From the NCBI GenBank assembly GCA_029232285.1, contig JAOXFI010000013.1:38618-102617 (forward strand): DNA of 64,000 nucleotides, given 5' to 3'. This document shows positions 21,069 through 30,978 of this stretch, one piece after another (within the stretch, counting starts at the first letter, position 1; the number at the start of each line of letters is the position of its first letter). Source of the DNA: Agmasoma carcini (nom. nud.) (Eukaryota; Microsporidia; Thelohaniidae). The position numbers were made by a program, and so were the translations under genes. A model generated the notes under the pieces. That model did no database searches, had not been told where the DNA came from, and worked only from the letters and a program-made list of their open reading frames with translations.

Positions 21069-21570
21069 ATGTTAAGAAGGAGAAATATTCATTCTATCGT
21101 TTATTATTATGGTTGTAACACTCGTCCTAGGGAAGTAAATCATATACGCCCAATTGATAATATTGCATTTATTTGTTATAAAGGTGGTTGTATCAATTTA
21201 AAAATAGTGATAATAGAATACCTAAAAAGAATTATTTTATATTTAGGTGGTTTGAGAATATATAAAATGTTGCAACACTTAGAGGGGTTGATTTGTTTAA
21301 AAATTAAGCAAATAAGCCATAACAAAAGAATGAAAATATGTTTTTAATTCTCTAATTTATCAGATTTAAGAATCTATGTTCAAGTATAAACAAAAATACC
21401 AAATTGGAAAGGTTTACTGATAAGGGCATGTGAGTGTTTGATATTGCTGATACATCTACCTTGATTTAAAATTTATTTAAGCTGGTTGTGATAGAAGTGT
21501 GGTAACTCTATTACATATTATACAAAATTTGAGCAAAGTGGATTATAATATGGAATTGGTTGTATGAATA
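21069..21570 (+). pseudogene. Merlin/ISXO2-like transposase fragment
   Basis: The frame at about 21430-21540 gives ELVVDRSVVTLLHIIQNLSK-like residues and an upstream DIADTS, the same block as in the 20.2 and 48.3 kb relics. The preceding frame (21069-21347) resembles the region at 47.8 and 48.8 kb and is probably the N-terminal half. Broken by stops. Confidence 0.5.
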
Positions 21571-22306
21571 TAACCGATTAAATATTTAATTTATGATGTT
21601 TTGACTTAAAACATTGATTATTTATAAAATAAACTTAAATTTTGCGAAAGGTGATTTTGACTGTTTCTTTGATCTAATTCAATAATCTTAATCAATATAT
21701 TTTATATATTGTTGTATCCTAATTAGGTACCACATAGATAAATTTTTAAGCTATAAAAGATTTACCTTAATGGGTTTTACTAAGAATAGAAATGAGCACT
21801 ATAAGATAAATAAATTATCCTTAATAATTTTTACTTGCTTTATAGACGAGTTTTGCTTGTGGATTACATCAATATTTAAAATTTTTGTATATATGATGAA
21901 AGGATATTAGATTTTAGACTTATATTAAATATTTATTCATATTGAAAAATCGAGTATGTTTATATTTATTTTGCTTATATATCTAATACATTCTTATGAT
22001 TTTAACACCATATGATAAAAATACAAAATCTTTATAATTTTAGAAAATAAAGTTTGTTTTTTAAGGAGTCGGTTCTGCACAAAAACAAAGATCTTATTAC
22101 AGTTTAACTGCGTTAAATCATTAATTAAACTATATAAATCCAACAAATAAAGAGATCATGACTTGATAAATACTGAAAAAAAGAGAAGGATTGGTTCAAA
22201 GACTTTTCGACCACATCTTGAATTTATTAAAAATTATATATTCACTAAAATATGAAACACAATTATTTATTAACTATTCTGTAAAAAGAAAACCTTTTTT
22301 CAATAC
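21571..22306. other. AT-rich region without recognised features
   Basis: No coding-like frame or repeat identified. Confidence 0.4.
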
Positions 22307-22440
22307 TGTTGTAGTCTGTGTTTGATGGAGATCTGATATTATATCATAAATATCTTAGACAGGTTTGAAACTATTTAAGAAGTTTAACCCTTACAGACAA
22401 ATATGATAAATAAACACTTTGAACCTACTTACAACAAATA
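22307..22440 (+). repeat. dispersed repeat X, copy 1
   Basis: Nearly identical to 42414-42595 (shared TGTAGTCTGTGTTTGATGG, TTAGACAGGTTTGAAACTAT and CACTTTGAACCTACTTACAA). The 42 kb copy has two short insertions. Noncoding. Confidence 0.85.
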
Positions 22441-22555
22441 CTTCCTACATGAAAATCAACATTAATTATCATTTCTACAAATATAAGAAACAAAGGTATA
22501 ATATCAATCATACACTTATCTTGCTTTGATAAAATTGTATAAAAAGAAAAATACC

Positions 22556-22720
22556 AGCCCTTTTAAACCATCTTAAAAGATTACAATAGAAATTTACAAA
22601 TGATGCGATTTTAGTGTTTTAGTGTTTTACGCACACCACTTAGTTTATAAATTCAATTTTTTTGCCAATGAGAAGGTGTAAATATCATCAGTTAATCCAA
22701 ATATATTCAATCACATTATG
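22556..22720 (+). repeat. dispersed repeat R, copy 2 (partial)
   Basis: Retains TTTTAAACCATCTTAAAAGAT, TTTTACGCACACCA and GCCAATGAGAAGGTGT in R order. It ends about 160 bp before the family pseudogene and in the same orientation, as seen for both intact family genes. Confidence 0.7.
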
Positions 22721-22877
22721 TGTAAGAGGTCTTGAATTTTGGCATAACATATATTAATATTTGTACTATTTTGAAATCAATAATATTTGTACTATTTTGA
22801 TATTTATTTAAATATCTCATAATTAAAACTTATGAAAAAAATCTTGATCTGTTGATGTATTAAGAGATACTATATTT

Positions 22878-23640
22878 ATGATTAGCAAAAGGTTGATATT
22901 GTTACTAATCTTGTTGGTTTTAGGTTTAAGAGGGTTAGAATTGAGATATTTGAAACGAATACAACCATATTAACTGATAAATCTCCACAATTCGACTATT
23001 TTTTTGCAGCTATTAAATTTATATTCAAATATAATATTTCAGTAGCAATATTAAAGCATGTAAATATCATTTTTAAATTCAGAAAAAAATTCAAATTTTC
23101 TATTTAATTATTCAATTTTATAAACCAAAAATATAGTAAATTTCCTTAATAAAAGAATAAGTAGTGTTATGTGTAAAAGGCTGGGTTATTGGTGGAATTG
23201 ATCTCTATTATAAATATTTACTGATATTATTCACATTTAAACTTGAATATTATTATATTTCAAATACTATAAAAAATCTACCTCTATTTTTTTCCTATTA
23301 ACAGATTATAAATATTATGATTATTCTAAGTCTAGGGCTAAAAATTGGTTCATAGAAGAGATTAAATCCATACGTAGATGCTTAAATCCCACTATCAAAT
23401 ACTCAGGTATTATACAAAAAACAAGAAAGTAAAGATTTAATCACATATTCGTATGATGAAATTTATGTTCCAATAATATGCTTTGAAGAATTATATGGTA
23501 AAAAACTATAAAGAGTTGATTATTGTTTCTATGAGATACAACAGGCATATATTTATGTAATAAGACCCAAGTTTTTAAATACTGCAAGATATTTTTTGAT
23601 TTTTTTCGTCTCTTTTATATGTAAACACATGATTTTTGGA
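22878..23640 (+). pseudogene. pseudogene of the R-associated secreted-protein family
   Basis: Starts with a family-like signal peptide (MISKRLILLLILLVLGLRG, compared with the 40.7 kb gene), then shifts frame to match NTTILTDK and a following FxY/FxA segment, loses the middle third, and resumes with KYLLILFTFKLEYYY, KNWFIEEIKSI and FLNTARYFLIF at the C-terminus. At least two frameshifts and one internal deletion make it non-functional. Repeat R precedes it. The intact relatives are at 40740-41891 and 49980-51143, both minus strand. Confidence 0.85.
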
Positions 23641-25435
23641 AATGCGATCGTAAGCAATTTTACTTTTTAATAAATATAAATAATTTTATACAATGTTAGA
23701 TGATTTTCTATATAAATACAGTAAAGAGTTATTATCAAATATGAATATAAAACTTGCTCTTGTTATAAAGTTATGATATTATGTTTAGGATATCAAAAAT
23801 TGATATTAAAGAGACCACCTCTTTTAAAAATACACGGCTAAAATTGACTAAATTTTAAAAAGTTAAGTCAATAATTAAAATATAAACAAGTTGATCCAAA
23901 ATAATATATATTGCAATATATAAAAGGTTATGTAAAAATTTGAACTATTTTTAAGACAATAAATATTCTAAAATCATAATTTTCTTATAAATATGAAAAT
24001 TTATAAATGTTCAATACCAGAAAAATGTTAATATTTTACATTCGCAATTTTAAATATTTATAAAAATTTGGTTGTATATTATTCTTGAAACCTTCCCAAA
24101 GAAATTATGAATTTGAAATATATAAAGTTTATAATTTTAGAATTTTCATAATATTTTATATTATTATATTATTATATTATTTTATATTATATTATTATAT
24201 TATTATATTATTATTATATTATTATATTATTATTATATTATATTATTATATTATTTTATTATTTTTCTGTTGTCCTGTGTTGTTCATACATAAAATGTTT
24301 AAGATTATTTGATTTTTCAAAAATAAATTATTTTATTAAAACAGAAATAATACGTTAATGATTAAATAAGGAATATAATCTTAAATGGGTTTTACATTTA
24401 AATATAACTAACTTGCCATTAATCATAATATTTGTATTATTAAATTTTGATAATCTTTTTTATTATTATTCAATTTAATATTATTAAATAGTTAGTCTTG
24501 AAGTATTTGGATGATAACATAGTTTTTGTTGATAAGGTAAGTTTTAATATTTAACTAAGAACTAAAATCTTTCAAAATAAAGTCTTTCAAACTAAAGTCT
24601 TTCAAACTAAAGTCCCTTCTATACAACCAATATCAAATTGATATATTATGAGCACAATTCCCGTAGTTATAACAGTGTAACATTTTCAATCTTTTACATA
24701 CTCTTGATTTACCATGTGTTATAATTATATCTATAAAATTAAAGAAGTAGGTGTTTTATTTTTGCCTTTTCTCAGTGGAAAAATTATGTTTTAATATCAA
24801 ATTCTGACAACGAAGTTAATTTCAAGATTGATTTAAAACAATTATAATGGGTATTTGGTGTAATATGCTTTCTTATATATAAATATCTTAACGGATGATA
24901 TTATAAAAATTATTTAATATTTTGAAAATTTTGTAACCATTTGCATGCTAAACATATTTAAATATTGGTTTGTCGTATAAGGCGGTTGCCAATATTATAA
25001 AAAGGTTGGCAATAAAGAAATATTTATACAACTGTCTTAGCAGAGATGTAAAACAATTGAACAGCAGTAGGTATTTGGTACGGGTATAGGAATTAGAAGT
25101 GAATTGTTGAAAAAGGGATGAAATACCTTAGGCTCAATAATACAAGAATTTATTATTACGTGTTAGAAATATTATTAAAATATGGTTATAGGTTATAAAA
25201 CAGGAAATAAGAACAATTATAATATTATACCATCTTAGGAATATTTAAGTAGTTATATTTTTACAACTATGTTATTAATAATCATTTTTTAAAATCTAAG
25301 CTTGAATCAGGTATAAAATTTTATTTTTTAAAAAATTAACTCTATTTCTAATAATGCTGTATTTTGTTATTATTTATGACAAAACCCTCTATTCTAGTAG
25401 ATTATTGACCTTTCCCAATATTTTTAGTATAAGTG
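23641..25435. other. low-complexity gene-poor region
   Basis: Contains an ATT/ATA-rich low-complexity tract at about 24150-24265 and a 16-bp tandem repeat (CTTTCAAACTAAAGT, three units) at about 24570-24620. Open frames inside the tract are low-complexity artefacts. Confidence 0.6.
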
Positions 25436-25930
25436 ATGGTTAAAGAATCAATAAAGTTAACACTATAATCAACACTAGGCGAGAGTATATTCTATAATAT
25501 GATAACCATTCAATAGAATGAATAACTGTACCTTCTATACATACTGTTGATAATAGGTAATAAGGTTTGTACACATCTGTTGGTAATTTTTATACTTTGA
25601 TGAGGTATTAGCGATACTGAACACCCCATTATTTTGATACATACCTCTATGGTCTTTTATTGTTTGAATTGGCTATCATCGGTTCTAGCAAACAACACCC
25701 ATTGATCATTATTCTAATATTCCCTTATGGTCTTTTATTGTTTGAATTGGCTATCATCGGTTCTAGCAAACAACACTCTATTATTCTAATATTCCCTTAT
25801 GGTCTTTTATTGTTTGAATTGGCTATCATCGACCTGACAAACAACACTCTATTATTTTGATATTACCTTATGGTCTTTATCAACCTAACAAACAACACCT
25901 GTTTCTCTTAACATCATCAGATGAGTATCA
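25436..25930 (-). pseudogene. Merlin/ISXO2-like transposase fragment with internal triplication
   Basis: Collinear at nucleotide level with the minus-strand relic at 48.06-48.5 kb; residues near the 3' end read VNFIDSLTITYTKNIG, the decayed VNHSLNFVDPxTGAHTQNIES block. Between about 25640 and 25880 a unit of about 70 bp (GGTCTTTTATTGTTTGAATT) is repeated three to four times. The apparent plus-strand frame across this repeat is an artefact. Confidence 0.65.
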
Positions 25931-26204
25931 AAATTAACAAGCGCATTTAATTCAATTTTTCATAAATTTTAACCAATATATTTTCTATAAACTTTTTTTT
26001 TTAATTTATTCTTTTTGTGTGTGGCAACTATTCTCAGAGTTAATAATTTGTATTTAGAAAGCTTAATAACTTCTTTTTCTTCATATTAGGTACATTTGGT
26101 TAATTCTTCTAGTATTACATAGTTATAACAAAGAAATAATAAACCACCCTTACTTCTCTAGGCTTATTGTAGCTCTTAGTTGTTTATACTCCTAGTAAAC
26201 TCAA

Positions 26205-26320
26205 TAAGCTTCTTAGTTTTATCTTTCTTAGTTTCATCTTTCTTAGTTTCATCTTTCTTAGTTTTATCTTTCTTAGTTTCATCTTTCTTAGTTTCATCTT
26301 TCTTAGTTTTATCTTTGCTT
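26205..26320. repeat. 15-bp tandem repeat (TTTCATCTTTCTTAG)
   Basis: About eight units with TTTTATC variants, about 195 bp before the start of the 26514 gene. The translated repeat has no biological meaning that I can support. Confidence 0.85.
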
Positions 26321-26513
26321 CTAAAATATATTTTCATATATCTGTCATTTTTAGGGTTTTTTTTTCACCCATAGTAAAAAATATTCAATATTATTTATAG
26401 TGATAATCCCAGTCTCACTCCAGGTATATTCCCTTAATTAAGTCTAATACATAATATAATTCATTTGTTCTTCTAACTACCATATTAAAAATATATAAAA
26501 ATTTATCCAAACA

Positions 26514-27983
26514 ATGAGTAAAGAGATTTTACAAACAATTGAATACATCTCAGGTAAAACATTCTCAGACCCTTCCGTTCTACCACTTCCTTCTTATTTC
26601 CTCTACTTTCTTGTAGGCTCATCCAAATCAAAAATTGCTTCCATTTTTACACTACTTAAAATTTCTATTATATTTATTACACAACTAAATATGAGAAATA
26701 AATACATATTTACTCTGATAATTCCATTCTTTTGCCTTAAAACTATAAATTATAAGTGTAACGACCTTTTCTCTACCTTATTTCTACTTATGTCCATCAA
26801 TTCAAATTCATATTTAATATTATCATTTTTAATAGCAACAAACCTCAAATTCTTACCAATGCTATTTATTAACTATTTCCTTTCATTAAGACAAATTTAT
26901 TATCATTTAATCAATAAAAATAATAAATTTTGGCCATATTTAGCTAAAAAACTAATCCTTATGTTTCTACTACCATTCATAGTTTTATTAGCCTCTTTAA
27001 TGTTGGATTTAAAGCTTAGAACTAACTATATTGATAACAGTTTTGACTATAGATTCAATTCTACCCTAAAATTTGATAAAAAAACTTATTTCTACAAAAA
27101 CAAGGTTGATAGCTATAAAATTAACGTTGATCCAGACTTTACAGTAACAGATGAACATCCATTCACTTATAACTCAAAAACATATGATTATGTATTGGAC
27201 AGATCACTTATCACACTACTTAACCTCAATAAAATGGTATTCTTTCCTAACGGATCAGCTGAAAAAGATTTAATATCACTAATAAAAATACATCCAAGTG
27301 ACTTTAGTGACGAAAACAGCAGATTTATAAAGGATAAAGACAGGGTTAAGTTATTATTCAACGGTAAATATTTATATTTAAAGGAATTTGAAGCAAATCG
27401 TAAATTTGTTGATCTTAAATTTGATGAAAAAGTTGAAAATGACTTTGATATTTTTATAGTTAAATGTAATGGTAATTTAAGAGCAAGAAAACCATTCAAT
27501 CTTCTCCATTTGAAGTCCCAGATGTATTTATGTTGTAGAGACGATAATTTTTATTTATCAATCGAGGCTAATGATAGACTAAAGGTGTTTTCCATCAATG
27601 ATAATCACACTCATCAATTTTTCATTGAAAACTTCAAAGATGAAAGAGTAAGAAAACTTATTGATAATTATGAAGGTTTATCAATGTATAAGAGAATATT
27701 TGTATATTTAAAGAATGTTGGAGTCAATGAGTTAAGAACATACAAATATTCATTGTTGTATTTGTGCTTTAGTATTTTTATGATATTGAAGGGTTTATTT
27801 AACAAAAGATACTCTGGTGGTTTTAAAATATCAGAAAAAGTGATTATTTCTATGGCTTATACTCTTCTATCCTTAAATGTAAGTGATACAATATTTGAAA
27901 TATCATTTTTCTACACCCTTATTTGCTATTTAGATATTGACTTCAAATATCAAAAAGTTCTGTTTATTAAGAAAAATAAATAA
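26514..27983 (+). CDS. multipass membrane protein, possible divergent protein O-mannosyltransferase
   Basis: 489 residues. Roughly four or five membrane segments occupy residues 25-165, a hydrophilic lumenal-type domain spans about 170-390, and three hydrophobic segments close the protein. AKKLILMFLLPFIVLLASLM followed by a region ending in FNSTLKF resembles the seventh-helix/loop entry of PMT enzymes (RVxxLxVVPFxxYLxxFxIHF..FQxTL). The loop carries two weak MIR-like repeats (VKLLFNGKYLYLKE, HLKSQMYLCCRDDNFYLS). The N-terminal catalytic loop with the Asp-Glu pair of true PMTs is missing, so it would be an inactive or partner form if the assignment holds. The alternative is a microsporidia-specific ER membrane protein. 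Confidence 0.5.
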   Translation: MSKEILQTIEYISGKTFSDPSVLPLPSYFLYFLVGSSKSKIASIFTLLKISIIFITQLNMRNKYIFTLIIPFFCLKTINYKCNDLFSTLFLLMSINSNSYLILSFLIATNLKFLPMLFINYFLSLRQIYYHLINKNNKFWPYLAKKLILMFLLPFIVLLASLMLDLKLRTNYIDNSFDYRFNSTLKFDKKTYFYKNKVDSYKINVDPDFTVTDEHPFTYNSKTYDYVLDRSLITLLNLNKMVFFPNGSAEKDLISLIKIHPSDFSDENSRFIKDKDRVKLLFNGKYLYLKEFEANRKFVDLKFDEKVENDFDIFIVKCNGNLRARKPFNLLHLKSQMYLCCRDDNFYLSIEANDRLKVFSINDNHTHQFFIENFKDERVRKLIDNYEGLSMYKRIFVYLKNVGVNELRTYKYSLLYLCFSIFMILKGLFNKRYSGGFKISEKVIISMAYTLLSLNVSDTIFEISFFYTLICYLDIDFKYQKVLFIKKNK

Positions 27984-28132
27984 TTTTGAAATTTTAATAT
28001 ATTTCTTAATATAATTATTGACTAATAAGAGTCAATGTTGATTAAATTATTATATCTTTTTGTTAATAATGTACAAATTACTTAAGCAACATTTAAATAG
28101 TGTTATTCATAAATACAATAATTTTATTAATC

Positions 28133-28205
28133 GCTCTGGTAGCTCAGTCGGAAGAGCGTTGTGCTAATAACGCAAAGGTCCCGAGTTCGAACCTCGGTCG
28201 GAGCA
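28133..28205 (+). tRNA. tRNA-Ile (AAT anticodon)
   Basis: 73 bases fold as a complete cloverleaf: acceptor GCTCTGG with TCGGAGC, D-stem GCTC/GAGC, anticodon stem TTGTG/CGCAA around loop CTAATAA (anticodon AAT, read as IAU), and T-arm CCGAG-TTCGAAC-CTCGG, discriminator A. No intron. Confidence 0.95.
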
Positions 28206-28258
28206 TTTCTTTTTTAAATTTGAATTTACTTTTTTGTTTTTTTTTTAAAAAATTACGT

Positions 28259-28465
28259 ATGAAACCACTTGAGCTTCTTAATGACTCTAAAAACAAGAGA
28301 ATAAGGCTTATAAGCATAAATGATGATGTTTATGAAGGTGAATTGGTTGATTTTGATATGTATGCTAATATTTTACTTAGTAAATGCTCTTTTAATGGTG
28401 TTAAAGAAGAAAATACTTTTATTGTTAATGGTAATTCAGTTGGATACATGCAAATTATTGAATAA
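28259..28465 (+). CDS. LSm5-like Sm-fold protein
   Basis: 68 residues. Sm1 motif KRIRLISINDDVYEGELVDFD with YANILLS, and Sm2 ending IVNGNSVGYMQI. The PLELL start and the NGN in Sm2 favour LSm5 (LPLEL... LLNGNNI) over other LSm or Sm proteins. Such a protein sits in the LSm2-8 or LSm1-7 ring, in U6 snRNA stability or mRNA decapping. I use the ATG at 28259; a longer frame opening at 28100 runs through the tRNA and is rejected. Only 53 bp separate the tRNA 3' end from this start. Confidence 0.75.
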   Translation: MKPLELLNDSKNKRIRLISINDDVYEGELVDFDMYANILLSKCSFNGVKEENTFIVNGNSVGYMQIIE

Positions 28466-28642
28466 ATAACAGTTTTTATTATAGTTAATTTTAAGAAATC
28501 TTATATTAATAACTTAAGTGTTTTTATCACGTTAGAGTATTAAAATCGTTCGAAATCTTAGATAGGATGATCTAAATGCAACAATCATGTTAATTTTATA
28601 TGTAATATTCAAGCCTTATATCCGTATAATATTTGACTTTAC

Positions 28643-28651
28643 AAAATTTTT
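28643..28651 (+). promoter_or_regulatory. AAAATTTTT start-proximal signal
   Basis: Lies two bases before the ATG at 28654 and decides between that start and an upstream TTG in the same frame. Confidence 0.6.
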
Positions 28652-28653
28652 CT

Positions 28654-29907
28654 ATGATTGAAAAAATTAAAGAGGAACTCAAGAATCGTTATTTTTATTT
28701 TAACATTGATGATGAGATTAAAGAATACGTAGATACACATAAAAACTTATCATATGATGTTTTATTTACATCTTTTTTGATTTATAAATCAAAATCAAAC
28801 CCTTTATTTGATGAATTGTTAAAGAACGAAAAACCCTTTGATATTTCATTTAAAATCTTAAAAGATGTACAAATAATAGAAAAATCACTCGCAACATTTT
28901 GTAAAGATAAATGTAGGTATTTTTATAGTAAGATAAATGAAAATATATTATATTTCGGAATCAAATTACCAAAATTTACCATAAAATCATTAGAAAATGT
29001 CGTTAAATCTTGTTATAAAGAAAGAAATGATGCTTTACAAGATGATTCAACCACTTGTCTTCATTCTGATCAACTTTCGTGTAATTGTATTAATATTTTT
29101 GATAATATTATAACAAAAGATATTAATACTAACACAGATGTAATAAAATATATCAATATAAATCATAATCTAAAATATTATGAGCCTCATATTGATTATA
29201 GCTTCGCCGTCTTTGATAAAAAGCTATATAATGAGGTGATTAACGACCTAAGGAGAATCAAATCACCTCTTAAGATAGTTTATGACCATATTTTGAACAA
29301 GACCAATATAAGAAGCAATTATGATGTTCATTTAGTATTAGAACCATCCATTTACTGGCCAAGTGGTTTAGAAGCAATTGAAAGGGTCAAGTTAGGGTTT
29401 TATTGTTTGTTTAGCAAGAAATCAAAATATTTTTATGAAATTAATGAAAAATATTTTATTTTAAAAAACAAGCAAAATTATTATAGATTTAGAATAGTAG
29501 ATAAAATATCCACAGTTTTGAATGATGAACCAGTGTGTCAGAATTTGAAGTATTTGTTTACTATAGCTGGTCTGTATCCCCTTAAAATTACATATAAAGA
29601 ACTTTCAAAGCCTCAAGATTCATTTACTGATCCTATAGATTTCTTAAAATCCCATATAGTAAAATTTGAATATGATTTTATTCTTATAAACAAATATAAT
29701 TGTAAATTTAAAGAGATTAAAAACAATAAAAAACTAGAAATTGTTTATATTGATGTGATTAAGGATAAAAGCTGGTATAAAGATGTTGATATAAGATTTA
29801 ATGAAGCCGATGAAGTTATGTATGTAAAATGTCTACGAAATAAGGAAATATTGATTAATCTTATACCGTTTGAGATGGGTTTTAGTTACATCTATATTAA
29901 TAAATAA
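28654..29907 (+). CDS. Utp22/Nrap-like protein, strongly shortened
   Basis: 417 residues. The segment at about 200-255 (DLRRIKSPLKIVYDHIL, then VHLVLEPSIYWPSGLEAIER) resembles domain 5 of Nrap/Utp22/NOL6 (LPLxIxxV..VxxxLExSxxWPxDLxAIQRxKxAF). The next stretch (YFILKNKQNYYRFRIVDKIS) fits the xLxVLxxGYxFRLRI segment that follows it. Utp22 is a nucleotidyltransferase-like scaffold of the small-subunit processome and CURI complex in the nucleolus. Yeast Utp22 has over 1200 residues; here only about one third remains, with N-terminal 190 residues I cannot place. Homology is inferred from remembered family patterns and is moderate. Confidence 0.5.
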   Translation: MIEKIKEELKNRYFYFNIDDEIKEYVDTHKNLSYDVLFTSFLIYKSKSNPLFDELLKNEKPFDISFKILKDVQIIEKSLATFCKDKCRYFYSKINENILYFGIKLPKFTIKSLENVVKSCYKERNDALQDDSTTCLHSDQLSCNCINIFDNIITKDINTNTDVIKYININHNLKYYEPHIDYSFAVFDKKLYNEVINDLRRIKSPLKIVYDHILNKTNIRSNYDVHLVLEPSIYWPSGLEAIERVKLGFYCLFSKKSKYFYEINEKYFILKNKQNYYRFRIVDKISTVLNDEPVCQNLKYLFTIAGLYPLKITYKELSKPQDSFTDPIDFLKSHIVKFEYDFILINKYNCKFKEIKNNKKLEIVYIDVIKDKSWYKDVDIRFNEADEVMYVKCLRNKEILINLIPFEMGFSYIYINK

Positions 29908-29934
29908 ATTTAGAAAAAAAAAATAATATGATGC
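29908..29934. other. short convergent spacer
   Basis: Poly-A-rich 3' flank of the Utp22-like gene abutting a minus-strand R copy. Confidence 0.5.
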
Positions 29935-30400
29935 TCTGTGATGAAAACAACGGCTTATTGGCTTATAACAGGTCAGGGATTGCCAGGGGCTAAAGCAGGG
30001 CCGTGTGGGATATGTATAATCTTGTTCGCTCTGGGAAACTGGTTTGTGGTTGATAAACAGACACCTCTTCTTAAAGATATAAATTAGGATGTACGTAATA
30101 GCACTAAGCCTAGCTTACAATATAAAATTGGTGTCTTTAAAGCCTTACTGTCATCATCTAAGATGGTTTGAGATGGCATGACAATCAAACTTTTCCACTG
30201 CCTTTTACCTAAGCATGAATAGTTTATGGTCATTATCCCCTGTTTTCTGTCCCTTTTACATTCCATTTTATTATTGTTGTTTGATTTAAGAGTTTTTTCT
30301 TGCTGGTTCTATTTTTCTCCTATGGTAAGTTTATTTAGCGAAGAGGATTCCAATTGATACTATTCTTTTTTCATAGTTTTATATTGGACAAATAAACCTT
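29935..30400 (-). repeat. dispersed repeat R, copy 3
   Basis: The most complete copy in R orientation on the minus strand: starts near CTTACCATAGGAGAAAAATA, then GACCATAAACTATTCATGC, GCTTAGTGCTATTACGTAC, CCAGTTTCCCAGAGCGAACA and GACCTGTTATAAGCCAATAA. It extends further at its 5' side than other copies, matching copy 1 up to about 5735. No gene lies downstream. Confidence 0.8.
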
Positions 30401-30689
30401 TTATTATCAAATATGATATTTATAAAGTGTGGCTAGGATATGAAACGTTATATTTGTTAAGTAATAAAAAAGACTAGAATTTTATTTATATTATATGGAA
30501 ATTAAATAATATTTTAAAGTAATAGAACAACATTAACTTATACGGTTATTTGATCTTAGTCACCTCCCATATATTTATTTTTAGACTGTTATAATTTCAC
30601 GCGTGTATATAAAAACAAAATATTTCTTTATTATTAATTATCGTATTAAAATTATTTATATTTTAGTCATAAATTAACAAATATTTTTA
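30401..30689. other. AT-rich spacer
   Basis: Nothing recognised. Confidence 0.4.
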
Positions 30690-30830
30690 TTATTTTTCTA
30701 GATCCTCCAAATCACCTATCAATATAAAATCTGCATATTTATGTATGCTCTTATACCCACAACCTCTCATCTTTCTCCTGTTTTCCTTCTTTTCTTCTGA
30801 TATTTCGTTTTCTACAGCTTTCTCAGACAT
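30690..30830 (-). CDS. possible small hydrophilic protein
   Basis: 46 residues from ATG 30830 (a longer in-frame start at 30887 adds an AT-biased leader). Composition is charged and protein-like: EKAVENEISEEKKENRRK then MRGCGYKSIHKYADFILIGD and an acidic end. Unlike random frames here it is not dominated by Asn, Ile and Lys from AT codons. No family recognised and no clear AAAATTTT signal, so reality is uncertain. Confidence 0.35.
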   Translation of the reverse strand: MSEKAVENEISEEKKENRRKMRGCGYKSIHKYADFILIGDLEDLEK

Positions 30831-30978
30831 TGTGTTACTATTTTTTAAAAAAAATATTTGTATTTTGTAAAATAACTCAGTACCCAAAGCTTGATAAACT
30901 ATACACCTTTATGCTTAATCATATAAATTCATTCAATTTTGTGAAGGATCTTCTTATGTGTTGAAGGTTGTAAATTCA

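Noticed and set aside
24085..24312. Open frame of 75 codons
   Set aside because: A pure ATT/ATA low-complexity tract without coding character.
25660..25860. Open frame with three similar segments
   Set aside because: Antisense of a tandem-duplicated Merlin relic, not a repeat protein.
28100..28258. An N-terminal extension of the LSm5-like frame back to 28100
   Set aside because: It would be translated through the tRNA-Ile gene; the protein from ATG 28259 already matches a complete Sm fold.
28633..28653. TTG start of the Utp22-like frame
   Set aside because: A proper ATG at 28654 follows AAAATTTTTCT, the signal used elsewhere in the window.
30084..30266. Open frame of 60 codons
   Set aside because: Lies in dispersed repeat R; the frame is broken in the other R copies.
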